Source: Sphingomonas vulcanisoli
Lineage (GTDB): Bacteria > Pseudomonadota > Alphaproteobacteria > Sphingomonadales > Sphingomonadaceae
DNA: 64,000 nucleotides
Direction of reading: 5' to 3'
Assembly: GCF_011761305.1 (NCBI RefSeq)
Contig: NZ_JAAOZC010000001.1
Span: 558,001 to 622,000 of the forward strand
The notes under the pieces are model-generated. The model saw nothing but the letters and a program-made list of their open reading frames with translations. It was not told the origin of the DNA and did not search any database. This document shows positions 45,680 to 54,569 of the stretch, one piece after another. The stretch's first letter is position 1. Each line of letters opens with the position of its first letter. The position numbers and the translations under genes are program-made.

Positions 45680-48406
45680 GTGATCTTTTCGTACAAGACC
45701 GGCGGATTCCGCCATCGGCAGCGCCTAGCCGCCATGCTGTTGATCGGCACGACGCTGGGCGGCCTGCCCGCCGAATCGATCGCCGCGCCCAAGAAACCCG
45801 CCAAGGCGGAAGCGGTTCCCGTACCCGCACCCGCCGACGTGCCGCCGACGCCGAGCGTCACCGGCAACGGCATCGTCCGATCGATTTCGGTGCAGGGCGC
45901 CCAGCGCCTCGAGCCCGACACGGTACGCTCGTACATCAAACTCGCGCCTGGCCAGCCTTACACGCGCGAACAGCTCGATCAGGCGATCAAGGATCTTTAC
46001 GGTTCCGAACTGTTCGCCGATGCCTTCATCTCGGGCGCCGATACCGGCGATCTGGTGATCCACGTCCGCGAAAATCCGGTGGTCAACCGCATCGTGCTGG
46101 AGGGCAACAAGCGGGTCAAAGAGGATAAGATCCGGCCCGAGATCAAGCTTGCGCCGCGCCAGATCTTCACGCGCTCCAAGGTTCGCGCCGATGTCGCCCG
46201 GATCATCGAGCTCTATCGCCGCCAGGGCCGCTTCGCCGCCAATGTCGATCCCAAGATGGTTCTGCTCGATCAGAACCGCGTCGACATCGTGTTTGAGATC
46301 CACGAGGGCGCCAAGAGCCGCGTCCGCAAGATCAACATCATCGGCAACGAGCATTTCTCGGACGGCCGCCTGCGCAGCGAGATGGCGACCAAGCAGACCG
46401 GGATCACCAAGATCTTCTCGTCGGGCACCAGCTACGATCCCGATCGTCTCGCTTATGATCAGCAGAAGATGCGTCAGTTCTATCTGACCAACGGCTATGC
46501 CGATTTCCATGTCGTCTCGGCGGTCGCCGAGCTGACGCCGGACAAGCGCGATTTCATCATCACTTATGTGGTAGAAGAGGGGAAGCGCTATCATTTCGGC
46601 GATCTCAACGTGGATAGCCAGATCCGCGATCTCAAATCCGATCGCCTCAAATATCTGATCCATTTCAAGAAGGGCGATTGGTACAACGCCAAGGCGGTCG
46701 AGGATACCGTCGATACGATGAATGAGACGGCGGGCCTGCTCGGCTACGCTTTTGCCGACACGCGCCCCAACTTTCAGCGCGACAAGGAAACGCTCACGAT
46801 GAGCGTGACCTTCCAGATCGCGGACGCGCCGCGCGTCTATGTCGAGCGGATCGACATCAACGGCAACACGATCACCCGCGACAAGGTCGTCCGCCGCGAA
46901 TTCCGCCTGGCGGAGGGCGATGCGTTTAACGGCTTCCGCGTCAAGCGCTCGCGCGATCGCATCCAGAGCCTCGGCTATTTCCAGGATAAGCTCGAAGTCG
47001 AGCAGAAGCCCGGCTCCGCGCCTGATCGCGTGATCCTCGAGACCAATCTCGAGGAAAAGCCGACCGGGCAGCTCCAGGTCTCGGCGGGCTATTCCAGCCT
47101 CGAGAAATTCATCCTCTCGGGTTCGATCACCCAGTCCAACTTCATGGGCAAGGGGCAGGAAGTCCGTACCAGCGCCGATTATTCGATCTATTCGAAATCG
47201 GTCAGCGTCGGCTTCACCGAACCCTATCTGTTCGATCGCAGCATCGCGGTGGGCGGCGATATCTTCCGCCGCGAATTAAATTCGTTCAATTATACCGACG
47301 AATCGCGCAAATCGACCTATGATCAGACCACGGTCGGCTTCCAGATCCGCGCGGGTCTGCCGCTGACCGAATTCTGGAGCCTCGCGCTGCGCTACGGCCT
47401 CAGCCAGGACAAGATCGGCCTCGATAAGAGCACTTATTATTCGGACTATGATCCGGCGACGGGCCTTGAGAATCCTACCGGGGCGCTGGCCTGCGATCCC
47501 TTGTTGGCTGGCCGCTATCTTTGTGACGCGATCGGCAACCGCACGACCTCGTCGGTCGGCTACAGTTTGGTCTATGACAATCTCAACGATCGCCGCCACC
47601 CGAGTTCGGGCCGAAAATTCGTGTTCAGCCAGGATTTCGCGGGGCTGGGCGGCAGCGTGCGCTATATCCGCACCAAGGCCGAAGGGCATCAATATTATCA
47701 GCCGCTCAAGGGCTTCATCCTCTCGCTGAACGGCGAGGGCGGCTATATCAAAACGCTGGAAAAGCAGCGCGTGCCCGGTGAGGATCCGGTGCGGCTGACC
47801 GATCGCTGGTATCTCGGCCAGCCGGATTTCTCGGGCTTCGATATCCGCGGCATCGGCCCGCGCGTGCTGCGCTACAGCTACAACAGCGACGGCACCTTGG
47901 ATACCGACCGCAAGAATGCCTCCGACGATGCGCTCGGAGGCCGCGCCTATTATCTGTTCAAGGCCGAACTGGAGCTGCCGCTGGGCAATGGCGCGCGCGA
48001 GCTGGGTCTTCGCCCGTCGATCTTCGCCATCGCCGGTTCGGTGTTCGGCATCGATCAGCCGATCCTTCAGAATATCGGTTCGGGTGGCCAGTTCCGTGAG
48101 ACGCCGACGACTGACGCATCGGGCAATGTCGTCCGCACCTGCTATGATCCGGCCGGCACCCTCGCCTCGGTCACGGTGCCGAGAAACACCGCCTGCCCAG
48201 GCGGCCTGTCAGTCTACGGTCAGACTATTCCAGGCTTCCAGGAATTCTTCTATGGCAATACATGGAAGCCGCGCATCTCTGTCGGCTTCGGTATCAACTG
48301 GAATTCGCCCTTCGGTCCCTTCCGCATCGATATCGCGAAGGCACTGGTCAAATATAAGGGCGACGATCCCAAGCTCTTCACTTTCAACGTAGGAACGCAA
48401 TTCTGA
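45680..48406 (+). CDS. bamA: Outer-membrane protein assembly factor BamA
   Basis: The 908-residue Omp85 protein has an N-terminal signal region, five POTRA domains (about residues 70-435) and a C-terminal beta-barrel beginning near QVSAGYSSLEKFILSGS, with the signature GFGINWNSPFGPFRIDIA close to the end and a C-terminal Phe (VGTQF). It inserts barrel proteins into the outer membrane. GTG 45680 is the first start in frame; the segment after it is basic and hydrophobic as expected. Its stop overlaps the skp start. Confidence 0.96.
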   Translation: MIFSYKTGGFRHRQRLAAMLLIGTTLGGLPAESIAAPKKPAKAEAVPVPAPADVPPTPSVTGNGIVRSISVQGAQRLEPDTVRSYIKLAPGQPYTREQLDQAIKDLYGSELFADAFISGADTGDLVIHVRENPVVNRIVLEGNKRVKEDKIRPEIKLAPRQIFTRSKVRADVARIIELYRRQGRFAANVDPKMVLLDQNRVDIVFEIHEGAKSRVRKINIIGNEHFSDGRLRSEMATKQTGITKIFSSGTSYDPDRLAYDQQKMRQFYLTNGYADFHVVSAVAELTPDKRDFIITYVVEEGKRYHFGDLNVDSQIRDLKSDRLKYLIHFKKGDWYNAKAVEDTVDTMNETAGLLGYAFADTRPNFQRDKETLTMSVTFQIADAPRVYVERIDINGNTITRDKVVRREFRLAEGDAFNGFRVKRSRDRIQSLGYFQDKLEVEQKPGSAPDRVILETNLEEKPTGQLQVSAGYSSLEKFILSGSITQSNFMGKGQEVRTSADYSIYSKSVSVGFTEPYLFDRSIAVGGDIFRRELNSFNYTDESRKSTYDQTTVGFQIRAGLPLTEFWSLALRYGLSQDKIGLDKSTYYSDYDPATGLENPTGALACDPLLAGRYLCDAIGNRTTSSVGYSLVYDNLNDRRHPSSGRKFVFSQDFAGLGGSVRYIRTKAEGHQYYQPLKGFILSLNGEGGYIKTLEKQRVPGEDPVRLTDRWYLGQPDFSGFDIRGIGPRVLRYSYNSDGTLDTDRKNASDDALGGRAYYLFKAELELPLGNGARELGLRPSIFAIAGSVFGIDQPILQNIGSGGQFRETPTTDASGNVVRTCYDPAGTLASVTVPRNTACPGGLSVYGQTIPGFQEFFYGNTWKPRISVGFGINWNSPFGPFRIDIAKALVKYKGDDPKLFTFNVGTQF

Positions 48407-49038
48407 TGAAGACCATGTTCAAGGGCGCCGCAGCCGCCGCGCTTCTCGCCACAGCCGCCGTGCCCGCGCTGGCGCAATCGACCGGCCCGGTGCTGACGAT
48501 CGATCTCGAGCGGATCTACGCCGAGTCCGCCGCGGGCAAGTCCGCCGTGGCGCAGCTGCAGGCCAAGTTCGCGCAGCCCAGCCAGCAGATCAACGCGGCG
48601 ATCACCTCGGCGCGCACCGCCTATGAGACGCAAGCCCAGGCCGCGCAGAAGCTGTCGCCGACTGGCGACGCGAGCAAGCTGCCCCCCGCGACGCGCCAGG
48701 CGCTGGGCGAGGCACAGGAGCGTTTCGAGGCCGCACGCGCGCAGGCCGCGCAGTTGGAGCAGGCGATCAGTGCTTCGCAGGGCTATGTCCGCGATCAGAT
48801 CGTCCAGGCCGTGCTGCCGATCGCCGAGCAGGTGCGCAATGAGAAGCGCGGCGCCGTGGTCCTGCCCAAGGGCACGATCCTCGCCTCCGATGCTTCGAAC
48901 GACGTGACCAGCGTCGTGCTGCCGCGCCTCGATGCCGCGCTGCCGACCGCGCAGATCGCGCCACCGCAGCAGGCTGCCGCAGCGGCCCCTGCCACCGCGC
49001 CACGCCCGGCCGGCAAGCCCGCGACCCAGGGCCGCTAA
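48406..49038 (+). CDS. skp: OmpH/Skp family periplasmic chaperone
   Basis: The 210-residue protein has a signal peptide ending ALA-QST, then [21 protein letters not shown], a helical coiled-coil region (about 45-145) and [21 protein letters not shown], the Skp core. The C-terminal 40 residues are an Ala/Pro-rich extension not usual in E. coli Skp. It escorts unfolded outer-membrane proteins to BamA, encoded directly upstream (TGATG overlap). Confidence 0.85.
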   Translation: MKTMFKGAAAAALLATAAVPALAQSTGPVLTIDLERIYAESAAGKSAVAQLQAKFAQPSQQINAAITSARTAYETQAQAAQKLSPTGDASKLPPATRQALGEAQERFEAARAQAAQLEQAISASQGYVRDQIVQAVLPIAEQVRNEKRGAVVLPKGTILASDASNDVTSVVLPRLDAALPTAQIAPPQQAAAAAPATAPRPAGKPATQGR

Positions 49039-49046
49039 GGCTCCCG

Positions 49047-49526
49047 GTGAGCGAGGAGGCTCCGCAAAGGCCCGCCATCGGTCCGCTCGATATCGGGCGG
49101 GTGATGGCGGCGCTGCCGCATCGCTATCCGATGCTGCTCGTCGATCGGGTCGAGGAGATCATTCCCGACAAATCGATCACCGCAACCAAGGCGGTGACGA
49201 TCAACGAGGGCTTCTTCCAGGGCCATTTCCCCGGCCGCCCGATCATGCCCGGCGTGCTGATCGTCGAGGCGTTGGCGCAGGCTGCCGGCATCCTCGCGGT
49301 CGAAAGCCTCGGCCTCGCGGGGACGGGCAAGCTGGTCTATTTCATGGCGATCGATGAGGCCAAGTTCCGCAAGCCCGTAGAGCCCGGCGTGCTGCTGACG
49401 CTCAAGGTGGAGTTCGTGCAGAAGCGATCGAGCGTCTGCAAGTTCAAGGGCCAGGCTTTCCTCGGCGATGTCCTCGCCGCCGAAGCCAGCTTCACCGCAA
49501 TGATCGCCGATCCACCGAAGGCTTAG
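49047..49526 (+). CDS. fabZ: 3-hydroxyacyl-ACP dehydratase FabZ
   Basis: A 159-residue hot-dog-fold enzyme with [13 protein letters not shown], the active-site segment [20 protein letters not shown] and [16 protein letters not shown]. It dehydrates beta-hydroxyacyl-ACP in fatty acid synthesis. It starts with GTG 8 bases after skp. In lipid A producers lpxD lies before it and lpxA after it; neither is here. Confidence 0.95.
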   Translation: MSEEAPQRPAIGPLDIGRVMAALPHRYPMLLVDRVEEIIPDKSITATKAVTINEGFFQGHFPGRPIMPGVLIVEALAQAAGILAVESLGLAGTGKLVYFMAIDEAKFRKPVEPGVLLTLKVEFVQKRSSVCKFKGQAFLGDVLAAEASFTAMIADPPKA

Positions 49527-49530
49527 CGTA

Positions 49531-49642
49531 GCCCCTCCCCTTCAGGGGAGGGGTTGGGGTGGGGTAGTCCGGCTGAAACATTCGACGGCAGTGCGGATTG
49601 AGAAGGCCCCACCCCCAACCCCTCCCCTGAAGGGGAGGGGCT
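49531..49642. repeat. Inverted palindromic repeat pair, family B (copy 5)
   Basis: GCCCCTCCCCTTCAGGGGAG faces CTCCCCTGAAGGGGAGGGGC, each followed by GGTTGGGGT or its complement. The arms are perfect complements over at least 20 bases. It lies between fabZ and rpmE. Confidence 0.88.
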
Positions 49643-49736
49643 TCTCCTTGCCGAAGCTTGATCTTCCACCCCCACACCGCTAAGCGCGCCGCTTCCTTCA
49701 GGCTGGTCGGAACCAGCCATCTCCAGGAGCTATTTC

Positions 49737-49964
49737 ATGAAGTCCGGCATCCATCCCGATTATCACGCCATCAAGGTCCAGATGACCGATGGCACCGTGT
49801 ACGAAACCCGCTCCACCTGGGGCAAGGAAGGCGACACGCTGCAGCTCGACATCGATCCCACCGTCCACCCGGCCTGGACCGGCGGCAAGCAGCAGATCTC
49901 CGAAGGCGGCCAGGTCGCGCGCTTCAACAAGCGCTTCGGCGGCCTCTCGCTCGCCAAGAAGTAA
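49737..49964 (+). CDS. rpmE: 50S ribosomal protein bL31 (zinc-free type)
   Basis: A 75-residue protein starting [19 protein letters not shown] and ending [16 protein letters not shown], typical of L31. The Cys residues that bind zinc in the C+ form are all absent, so it is the C- type that does not need zinc. ATG 49737 follows AGGAGC. A single family B arm follows it. Confidence 0.93.
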   Translation: MKSGIHPDYHAIKVQMTDGTVYETRSTWGKEGDTLQLDIDPTVHPAWTGGKQQISEGGQVARFNKRFGGLSLAKK

Positions 49965-49971
49965 GCCTTTA

Positions 49972-50010
49972 GCCCTCTCCCTTGAGGGAGAGGGTTGGGT
50001 GAGGGTGGCC
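49972..50010. repeat. Single family B palindromic arm
   Basis: GCCCTCTCCCTTGAGGGAGA followed by GGTTGGGTGAGGG is one arm of the family B design without a facing partner within 100 bases. It lies between rpmE and the convergent XdhC gene. Confidence 0.75.
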
Positions 50011-50028
50011 CACCGTTGTGCTGGGGCG

Positions 50029-50949
50029 CTACCCCCGGAAAGCCCTGACCATCCCGGCCGCGATCGAAAGCGCGATCTCGGCCGGGCCAAGCGCGCCGAT
50101 CGGCAAGCCCGCCGGCGCGTCGATCCGCGCAAATTGCGCCGCATCCACACCCGCGGCGGTAAGCCGTTCGAGCCGCTTGGCGTGGCTGCGCGTAGAGCCC
50201 AGCGCTGCGATATAGCCTGCCGGGGAGGCGAGGGCGGCGATCAGCGCGGGATCGTCGATCTTCGGATCGTGGCTCAAGGTAATGATCGCGGTCGCGGCGT
50301 TGGGCGCATAAGCAGCAACCGCCTCATCCGGCCAGCGATCGTCCAGCTCGACGCCCGGAAACCGCTCCTCTGTCAAAAACCGCCCCCTGGGATCGATGAC
50401 GATCGGCCGTGCATCGATCTGCGCGGCGATCTGCGCCAGCGCCTGCGCGATCTGCACCGCGCCGATGATCAGTACCCGCCGGGGCGGGGCGTAACGGTTG
50501 AGAAACAGATCGGCGCGTGCCTCCGCAAGACTGCTGACGCCGCTGTCGAGATCGGTCGCCACCTCCAGAGCCCGCCCGCCGCCGCGCGCTTCGCCGATGG
50601 CATCGAACAATGCGGGGGCAAACCCGCCTTCGCCGACCGGCTGCACCAGGATCGCGATTTCGCCGCCGCACGGCAGGCCGACTTCCCAGGCACGATCGTC
50701 GGCCACGCCGAACTGTAGCCGGCGCGGCCGGCCATCGGCGATCGTCTCGGCCGCGGCCGCCAGCACCTGGCCCTCGACACAGCCGCCGGATACCGATCCC
50801 TCGAACCGGCCATCGGCGTGGACCAGCATGTGGCTGCCGCGCGGCCGAGGCGCCGAACCCCAGGTCGCGGTGACGGTGGCGATCGCCATCGGCGCTCCGG
50901 CCCAGCCCCGCGCGGCGGCGATCAGGCGATCGATTTCGGCGTCCGGCAT
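50029..50949 (-). CDS. XdhC family protein
   Basis: The 306-residue product has the XdhC N-terminal domain (TWGSAPRPRGSHMLV, VSGGCVEGQVL) and a C-terminal Rossmann domain (VLIIGAVQIAQALAQIAAQ, and ALGSTRSHAKRLERL). XdhC proteins bind molybdenum cofactor and sulfurate it for xanthine dehydrogenase-type enzymes. Start ATG 50949. No molybdoenzyme or MobA-like transferase is adjacent, so its client is elsewhere. Confidence 0.88.
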   Translation of the reverse strand: MPDAEIDRLIAAARGWAGAPMAIATVTATWGSAPRPRGSHMLVHADGRFEGSVSGGCVEGQVLAAAAETIADGRPRRLQFGVADDRAWEVGLPCGGEIAILVQPVGEGGFAPALFDAIGEARGGGRALEVATDLDSGVSSLAEARADLFLNRYAPPRRVLIIGAVQIAQALAQIAAQIDARPIVIDPRGRFLTEERFPGVELDDRWPDEAVAAYAPNAATAIITLSHDPKIDDPALIAALASPAGYIAALGSTRSHAKRLERLTAAGVDAAQFARIDAPAGLPIGALGPAEIALSIAAGMVRAFRG

Positions 50950-51027
50950 CCCCGTGAGATAAAGCGAGGAACCCCGGACGCAAGCCGATTGTCGTGCAGG
51001 GATGACGCTGTTAGCCTTGCCTTGCTC

Positions 51028-51393
51028 ATGAATATCGCGCCGATCCGCACCGCCTGCCGCATCCTCTTCGTGATTGCCGCGCTCTTCGCTTATGTCTGCG
51101 CGATCATCCCGCAACGCCCGGAGATCTTTGGCTCCGATAAGGATAACCACATCCTCGCCTTCTTCACGCTCGCCTTCCTCGCCCGGCTTGGCTGGCCGCG
51201 GCGGCAGGCGCTGTGGGTCGCCTTTGCGCTGGTCGGCTTCGGCGGCTTCATCGAGATCAGCCAAGCTACGCCGATCATCCACCGCGATCCCGAATGGAAC
51301 GACGTCTTCGCCGATTGCATCGGCATCGCGGGCGGCATGGCACTCGGCCAATTAGTGCTCGGCTTCTATCGTCGGTTTTTGGCGCGGGGCTGA
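51028..51393 (+). CDS. VanZ-like membrane protein
   Basis: A 121-residue protein with four hydrophobic segments and the VanZ-type motifs DKDNHILAFFTLAFLARLG and EWNDVFADCIGIAGGMALG. VanZ-family proteins are small membrane proteins of mostly unknown role; VanZ itself lowers teicoplanin sensitivity. It is divergent from XdhC and followed by tRNA-Ser on the opposite strand. Confidence 0.78.
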   Translation: MNIAPIRTACRILFVIAALFAYVCAIIPQRPEIFGSDKDNHILAFFTLAFLARLGWPRRQALWVAFALVGFGGFIEISQATPIIHRDPEWNDVFADCIGIAGGMALGQLVLGFYRRFLARG

Positions 51394-51436
51394 GGGCAAC
51401 CGATTTCGGTGGCGCACCTCTAGCCGGCGATAAATC

Positions 51437-51526
51437 TGGCGGACAGGGTGGGATTCGAACCCACGGTACGGTTCCCCGCACGGCGGTTTTCAAGACCGCT
51501 GCCTTAAACCACTCGGCCACCTGTCC
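51437..51526 (-). tRNA. tRNA-Ser (UGA)
   Basis: A 90-nt class II tRNA on the minus strand: acceptor GGACAGG/CCTGTCC, discriminator G, encoded CCA, a D-arm with GAGTGGTTTAAGGC, the anticodon stem CGGTCTTGAAAACCG with TGA, a long variable arm (GTGCGGGGAACCGTAC) and the T-loop GGTTCGAATCC. The anticodon UGA reads UCA/UCG codons. Confidence 0.95.
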
Positions 51527-51602
51527 TCGTGATGCGCTTAGCTGTGGATGAAGCGGCAGGGAAGACTTGTCGCCGATGCGCGCGCGGTGGCACAGGGGGC
51601 GG

Positions 51603-52688
51603 ATGCCGAGTTTTGCCGCGTTCGCCCTTGCCTTGATCGCCGCGCAAACGCCGCAGCTGCCCTATGATTTGCCGGCATCGCCCGCGCCGACGGTAGCAAC
51701 GCCACCGGCGCCGACGATCGATTCCCAGCAAGCAGCGTTTACCGCCTTCATCGCGGGGCTCAGGCCACGGGCGATCGCTGCGGGGGTCAATCCGGCTACT
51801 TTCGATCGCGAAACCACGGGCCTGACGATCAACCCGCGCGTGATCCGCGCCGATCGCAATCAGCCGGGCGGCCCCGCGCTCGGCGCGCCATCGGGCAATC
51901 TCAACTTCGCGCCCTATCGCGCCCAGCATTTCGATGCCGCACATATTGCCGGCGGCCAGCGACGGTATGTTACGCTTCGTCCCCTGCTGAGTTCGATCGA
52001 GCAGCAGACGGGGGTGCCCGAGGCGATGATGCTGTCGCTCTATGGCCATGAGACGGGTTACGGCAGCTTCAGCGGCAATCTCGATCTGTTGCAGAGTTTC
52101 GCCACACTGGCGTGGGACGGGCGGCGGCGCGAGCTCTTCACGGTCGAGCTGATCGATACGCTCAAGCTGATCGATCGCGGTATCCCGCGCTCGACGCTCA
52201 AGGGCAGTTGGGCGGGGGCGACGGGCTATCCGCAATTCCTGCCGAGCGTCTATCTCCGCCTTGCCAAGGACGGCGATGGCGATGGCAAGGCCGATATCTG
52301 GCGCAGCGAGCCCGATGCATTGGCCTCGATCGCCAATTATCTGGTCGATGCGGGGTGGAAGCCCAATGTCGTCTGGGGCGTGGCGGTGCAGCTGCCCGCC
52401 GATTTCGATCGGGCGTCCATCCGCTCGCCGCTCATTAGCCCGCGCTGCCCGCGCGTCCACGCCCGCCTCAGCCGCTGGCAGACTTTCGCCGAGTGGAAGG
52501 CGAGGGGCGTGATCCCGCTCGCCTTTCCCGGTCTGCGCGATGACGAGCAGATGACGCTGATCGAACCCGATGGTCCCGGTGCGCGCGCTTATCTCCTCAG
52601 CAGCAATTATCAGGTGATCCTCGACTACAATTGCTCGAACTTCTACGGCCTCGCCGCCGGCCTGCTCGCCGATGCGATTACCCGCTAG
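51603..52688 (+). CDS. Lytic murein transglycosylase, MltB family
   Basis: The 361-residue periplasmic enzyme has a short signal peptide, then the MltB-type fold with FDRETTGLTINPRVI, the catalytic Glu in YGHETGYGSF (about residue 155), GSWAGATGYPQFLPSVYLR and the Asp-rich DGDGDGKADIW loop. It cleaves glycan strands to anhydro-muropeptides, the substrate of AmpG. Start ATG 51603. Its last bases overlap the in-frame upstream start of rlpA, and a family B repeat follows. Confidence 0.9.
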   Translation: MPSFAAFALALIAAQTPQLPYDLPASPAPTVATPPAPTIDSQQAAFTAFIAGLRPRAIAAGVNPATFDRETTGLTINPRVIRADRNQPGGPALGAPSGNLNFAPYRAQHFDAAHIAGGQRRYVTLRPLLSSIEQQTGVPEAMMLSLYGHETGYGSFSGNLDLLQSFATLAWDGRRRELFTVELIDTLKLIDRGIPRSTLKGSWAGATGYPQFLPSVYLRLAKDGDGDGKADIWRSEPDALASIANYLVDAGWKPNVVWGVAVQLPADFDRASIRSPLISPRCPRVHARLSRWQTFAEWKARGVIPLAFPGLRDDEQMTLIEPDGPGARAYLLSSNYQVILDYNCSNFYGLAAGLLADAITR

Positions 52689-53397
52689 CGGAATAATCCT
52701 CCCCCGCCAGGGGGAGGTGGCGCCTTCAGGCGTCGGAGGGGGAGGTTGCGGAACAGCTGCAAATGCGCCGCTTCCTCCCCCTCCGTCAGCTGCGCTGCCA
52801 CCTCCCCCTGGCGGGGGAGGATTATGGTGCGCGGTTCTGGCGACAAGCCTCCTGCTTGCGGGCTGCGCGGGGCCGAGCCATCGCATGGTCGCCGATACGC
52901 CGGTCAAGATCGGCAGGCCTTATCAGGTGCGGGGCGTCACCTACACGCCCGCCGACGACGCGCATTATGACGAGACCGGGCTCGCCTCCTGGTATGGCCC
53001 GCAGGGCCAGCACGGCACCACCGCCAATGGCGAACGCTTCGATGGCCGCCGCGTCGGCGCCGCGCACAAGACCCTGCCGCTGCCGAGCTATGTCGAGGTG
53101 ACCGCGCTTGCCAGCGGGCGCCGCATCCTCGTCCGCGTCAACGATCGCGGGCCGTTCGTGGCGGGGCGGATCATCGATCTGTCTTATGGCGCGGCCGAGC
53201 TGCTCGGCATCGCCCGTGCCGGCACCGCCCGGGTTCGCGTCCGCCGCGTCTATCCGTCCGAGAGTGACCGCCGTCTGCTTCGCTCCGGCCGCCCTGCCTT
53301 GGCGCTGCCGAGCGTCTCCAACCCGCTGGCGCAGGCCTTGCCGCCCGGCTATCCGCCGCCGAACACCCCAGAACAGAGGATCGACCAGAACCCATGA
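52672..53397 (+). CDS. rlpA: Septal ring lytic transglycosylase RlpA, N-terminus encoded by a repeat
   Basis: The 241-residue reading has a lipobox LLLAGC (Cys about 65) and the double-psi beta-barrel domain with TGLASWYGPQGQHGTTANGERFD and RVNDRGPF, typical of RlpA; no SPOR domain follows. The first 50 residues are translated from a family B repeat (52696-52828). There is no ATG, GTG or TTG in frame between 52720 and the lipobox, so translation must start at ATG 52672 (in mltB) or GTG 52717. The gene may thus have lost its native start. It overlaps dacC by ATGA. Confidence 0.82.
   Translation: MRLPASGIILPRQGEVAPSGVGGGGCGTAANAPLPPPPSAALPPPPGGGGLWCAVLATSLLLAGCAGPSHRMVADTPVKIGRPYQVRGVTYTPADDAHYDETGLASWYGPQGQHGTTANGERFDGRRVGAAHKTLPLPSYVEVTALASGRRILVRVNDRGPFVAGRIIDLSYGAAELLGIARAGTARVRVRRVYPSESDRRLLRSGRPALALPSVSNPLAQALPPGYPPPNTPEQRIDQNP
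52696..52828. repeat. Inverted palindromic repeat pair, family B (copy 6), overlapping rlpA start
   Basis: ATCCTCCCCCGCCAGGGGGA and the facing CCCCCTGGCGGGGGAGGAT are near-perfect inverted arms of about 25 bases. The right arm abuts the codons of the RlpA signal peptide core. Confidence 0.88.
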
Positions 53398-54569
53398 TGC
53401 GCACCCGTTTCCTAGGCTTGATACTTGGCATCGCCGGCATCGCGCTTCCCACCCAGGCCGCGGCGCCACCGTTCGAGACGAGCGCGCCGATCGCGTATAT
53501 GGTCGATCTCTCCTCGGGCGCTGTGCTCTATTCGAAGAACCCCGATCAGCGCATGCCGCCGGCGTCGCTCGCCAAGATGATGACCGTCTATGTCGCGTTC
53601 GACATGATCAAGCACGGCCAGATCAAGCTTTCGGATATGGCGACGGTGCGCCCCGAGACCTGGCAGAAATGGCACGGCCCGGCCGCCGGATCGACGATGT
53701 TCCTCTCGGTCGGCGAGCAGGTGTCGATCGCCAATCTGCTCTATGGCATCATCACTCTTTCGGGGAACGACGCCTGCGTCGTGCTCGCCGAGCAGATCGC
53801 CGGCACCGAGCCCGCGTTCGTGGCGATCATGAACAAGAAGGCGCAGGAAATCGGCCTCACCAACAGCCATTTCGGCACATCGAACGGTTGGCCCGATGCC
53901 GGGCAGACCTATGTCACCGCGCGCGATCTGGCGAAGCTCGCCACCGCGACGATCCAGAATTATCCCGATCTCTACAAGACTTTCTACAGCCGCCCCAATT
54001 TCACCTGGGGCAAGACGATGGGATCGGGCGCGGACATCACCCAGGCCAACCGCGATCCTCTGCTCGGCCGCGTGCCCGGCGCCGATGGCCTCAAGACCGG
54101 GCATACCGACGAGGCCGGCTATGGCTTCACCGGGTCCGCCGAGCAGAACGGGCGGCGGCTGGTGATGGTGATCGCCGGGCTGCATTCGTTCAACGAGAGG
54201 ATCGAGCAATCAGTGGCCTTCATGAACTGGGGCCTCCACGCCTGGACGGCCAAACCCTTGTTCGCGGCGGGCAAGACCGTGGACAGCGTGCCTGTCCAGC
54301 TCGGCAGCGCGCGCACTGTCGCGGTGGTCGCGCCGCGCGATCTGGCGGTGACGGTGCCGGTCGGCCTCGGCGGCGATGTGAAGACTTTCATTGCCTATGA
54401 CGGGCCGGTGAAGGCGCCGATCGCCAAGGGCGCCCACGTCGCCGATCTGGTCGTGAAGACCTCGGACGGGCCGCCGCAGGTGATGCCGCTGGTCGCCGCC
54501 AATGATGTGCCCGCTGCGGGCTTCTTCGGCCACATCGGCAACGGCATCGGTCGCCTGTTCGGGCGGTGA
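53394..54569 (+). CDS. dacC: D-alanyl-D-alanine carboxypeptidase (PBP5/6 family)
   Basis: The 391-residue S11 peptidase has a signal peptide, then the three penicillin-binding motifs: SLAK (Ser58, Lys61), SGN (about 123-125) and KTG (234-236), a C-terminal beta domain and a short final amphipathic helix (IGNGIGRLFGR) for membrane contact. It trims terminal D-Ala from pentapeptides. It overlaps both rlpA and tmk (ATGA, GTGA), so the three are one unit. Confidence 0.92.
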   Translation: MMRTRFLGLILGIAGIALPTQAAAPPFETSAPIAYMVDLSSGAVLYSKNPDQRMPPASLAKMMTVYVAFDMIKHGQIKLSDMATVRPETWQKWHGPAAGSTMFLSVGEQVSIANLLYGIITLSGNDACVVLAEQIAGTEPAFVAIMNKKAQEIGLTNSHFGTSNGWPDAGQTYVTARDLAKLATATIQNYPDLYKTFYSRPNFTWGKTMGSGADITQANRDPLLGRVPGADGLKTGHTDEAGYGFTGSAEQNGRRLVMVIAGLHSFNERIEQSVAFMNWGLHAWTAKPLFAAGKTVDSVPVQLGSARTVAVVAPRDLAVTVPVGLGGDVKTFIAYDGPVKAPIAKGAHVADLVVKTSDGPPQVMPLVAANDVPAAGFFGHIGNGIGRLFGR

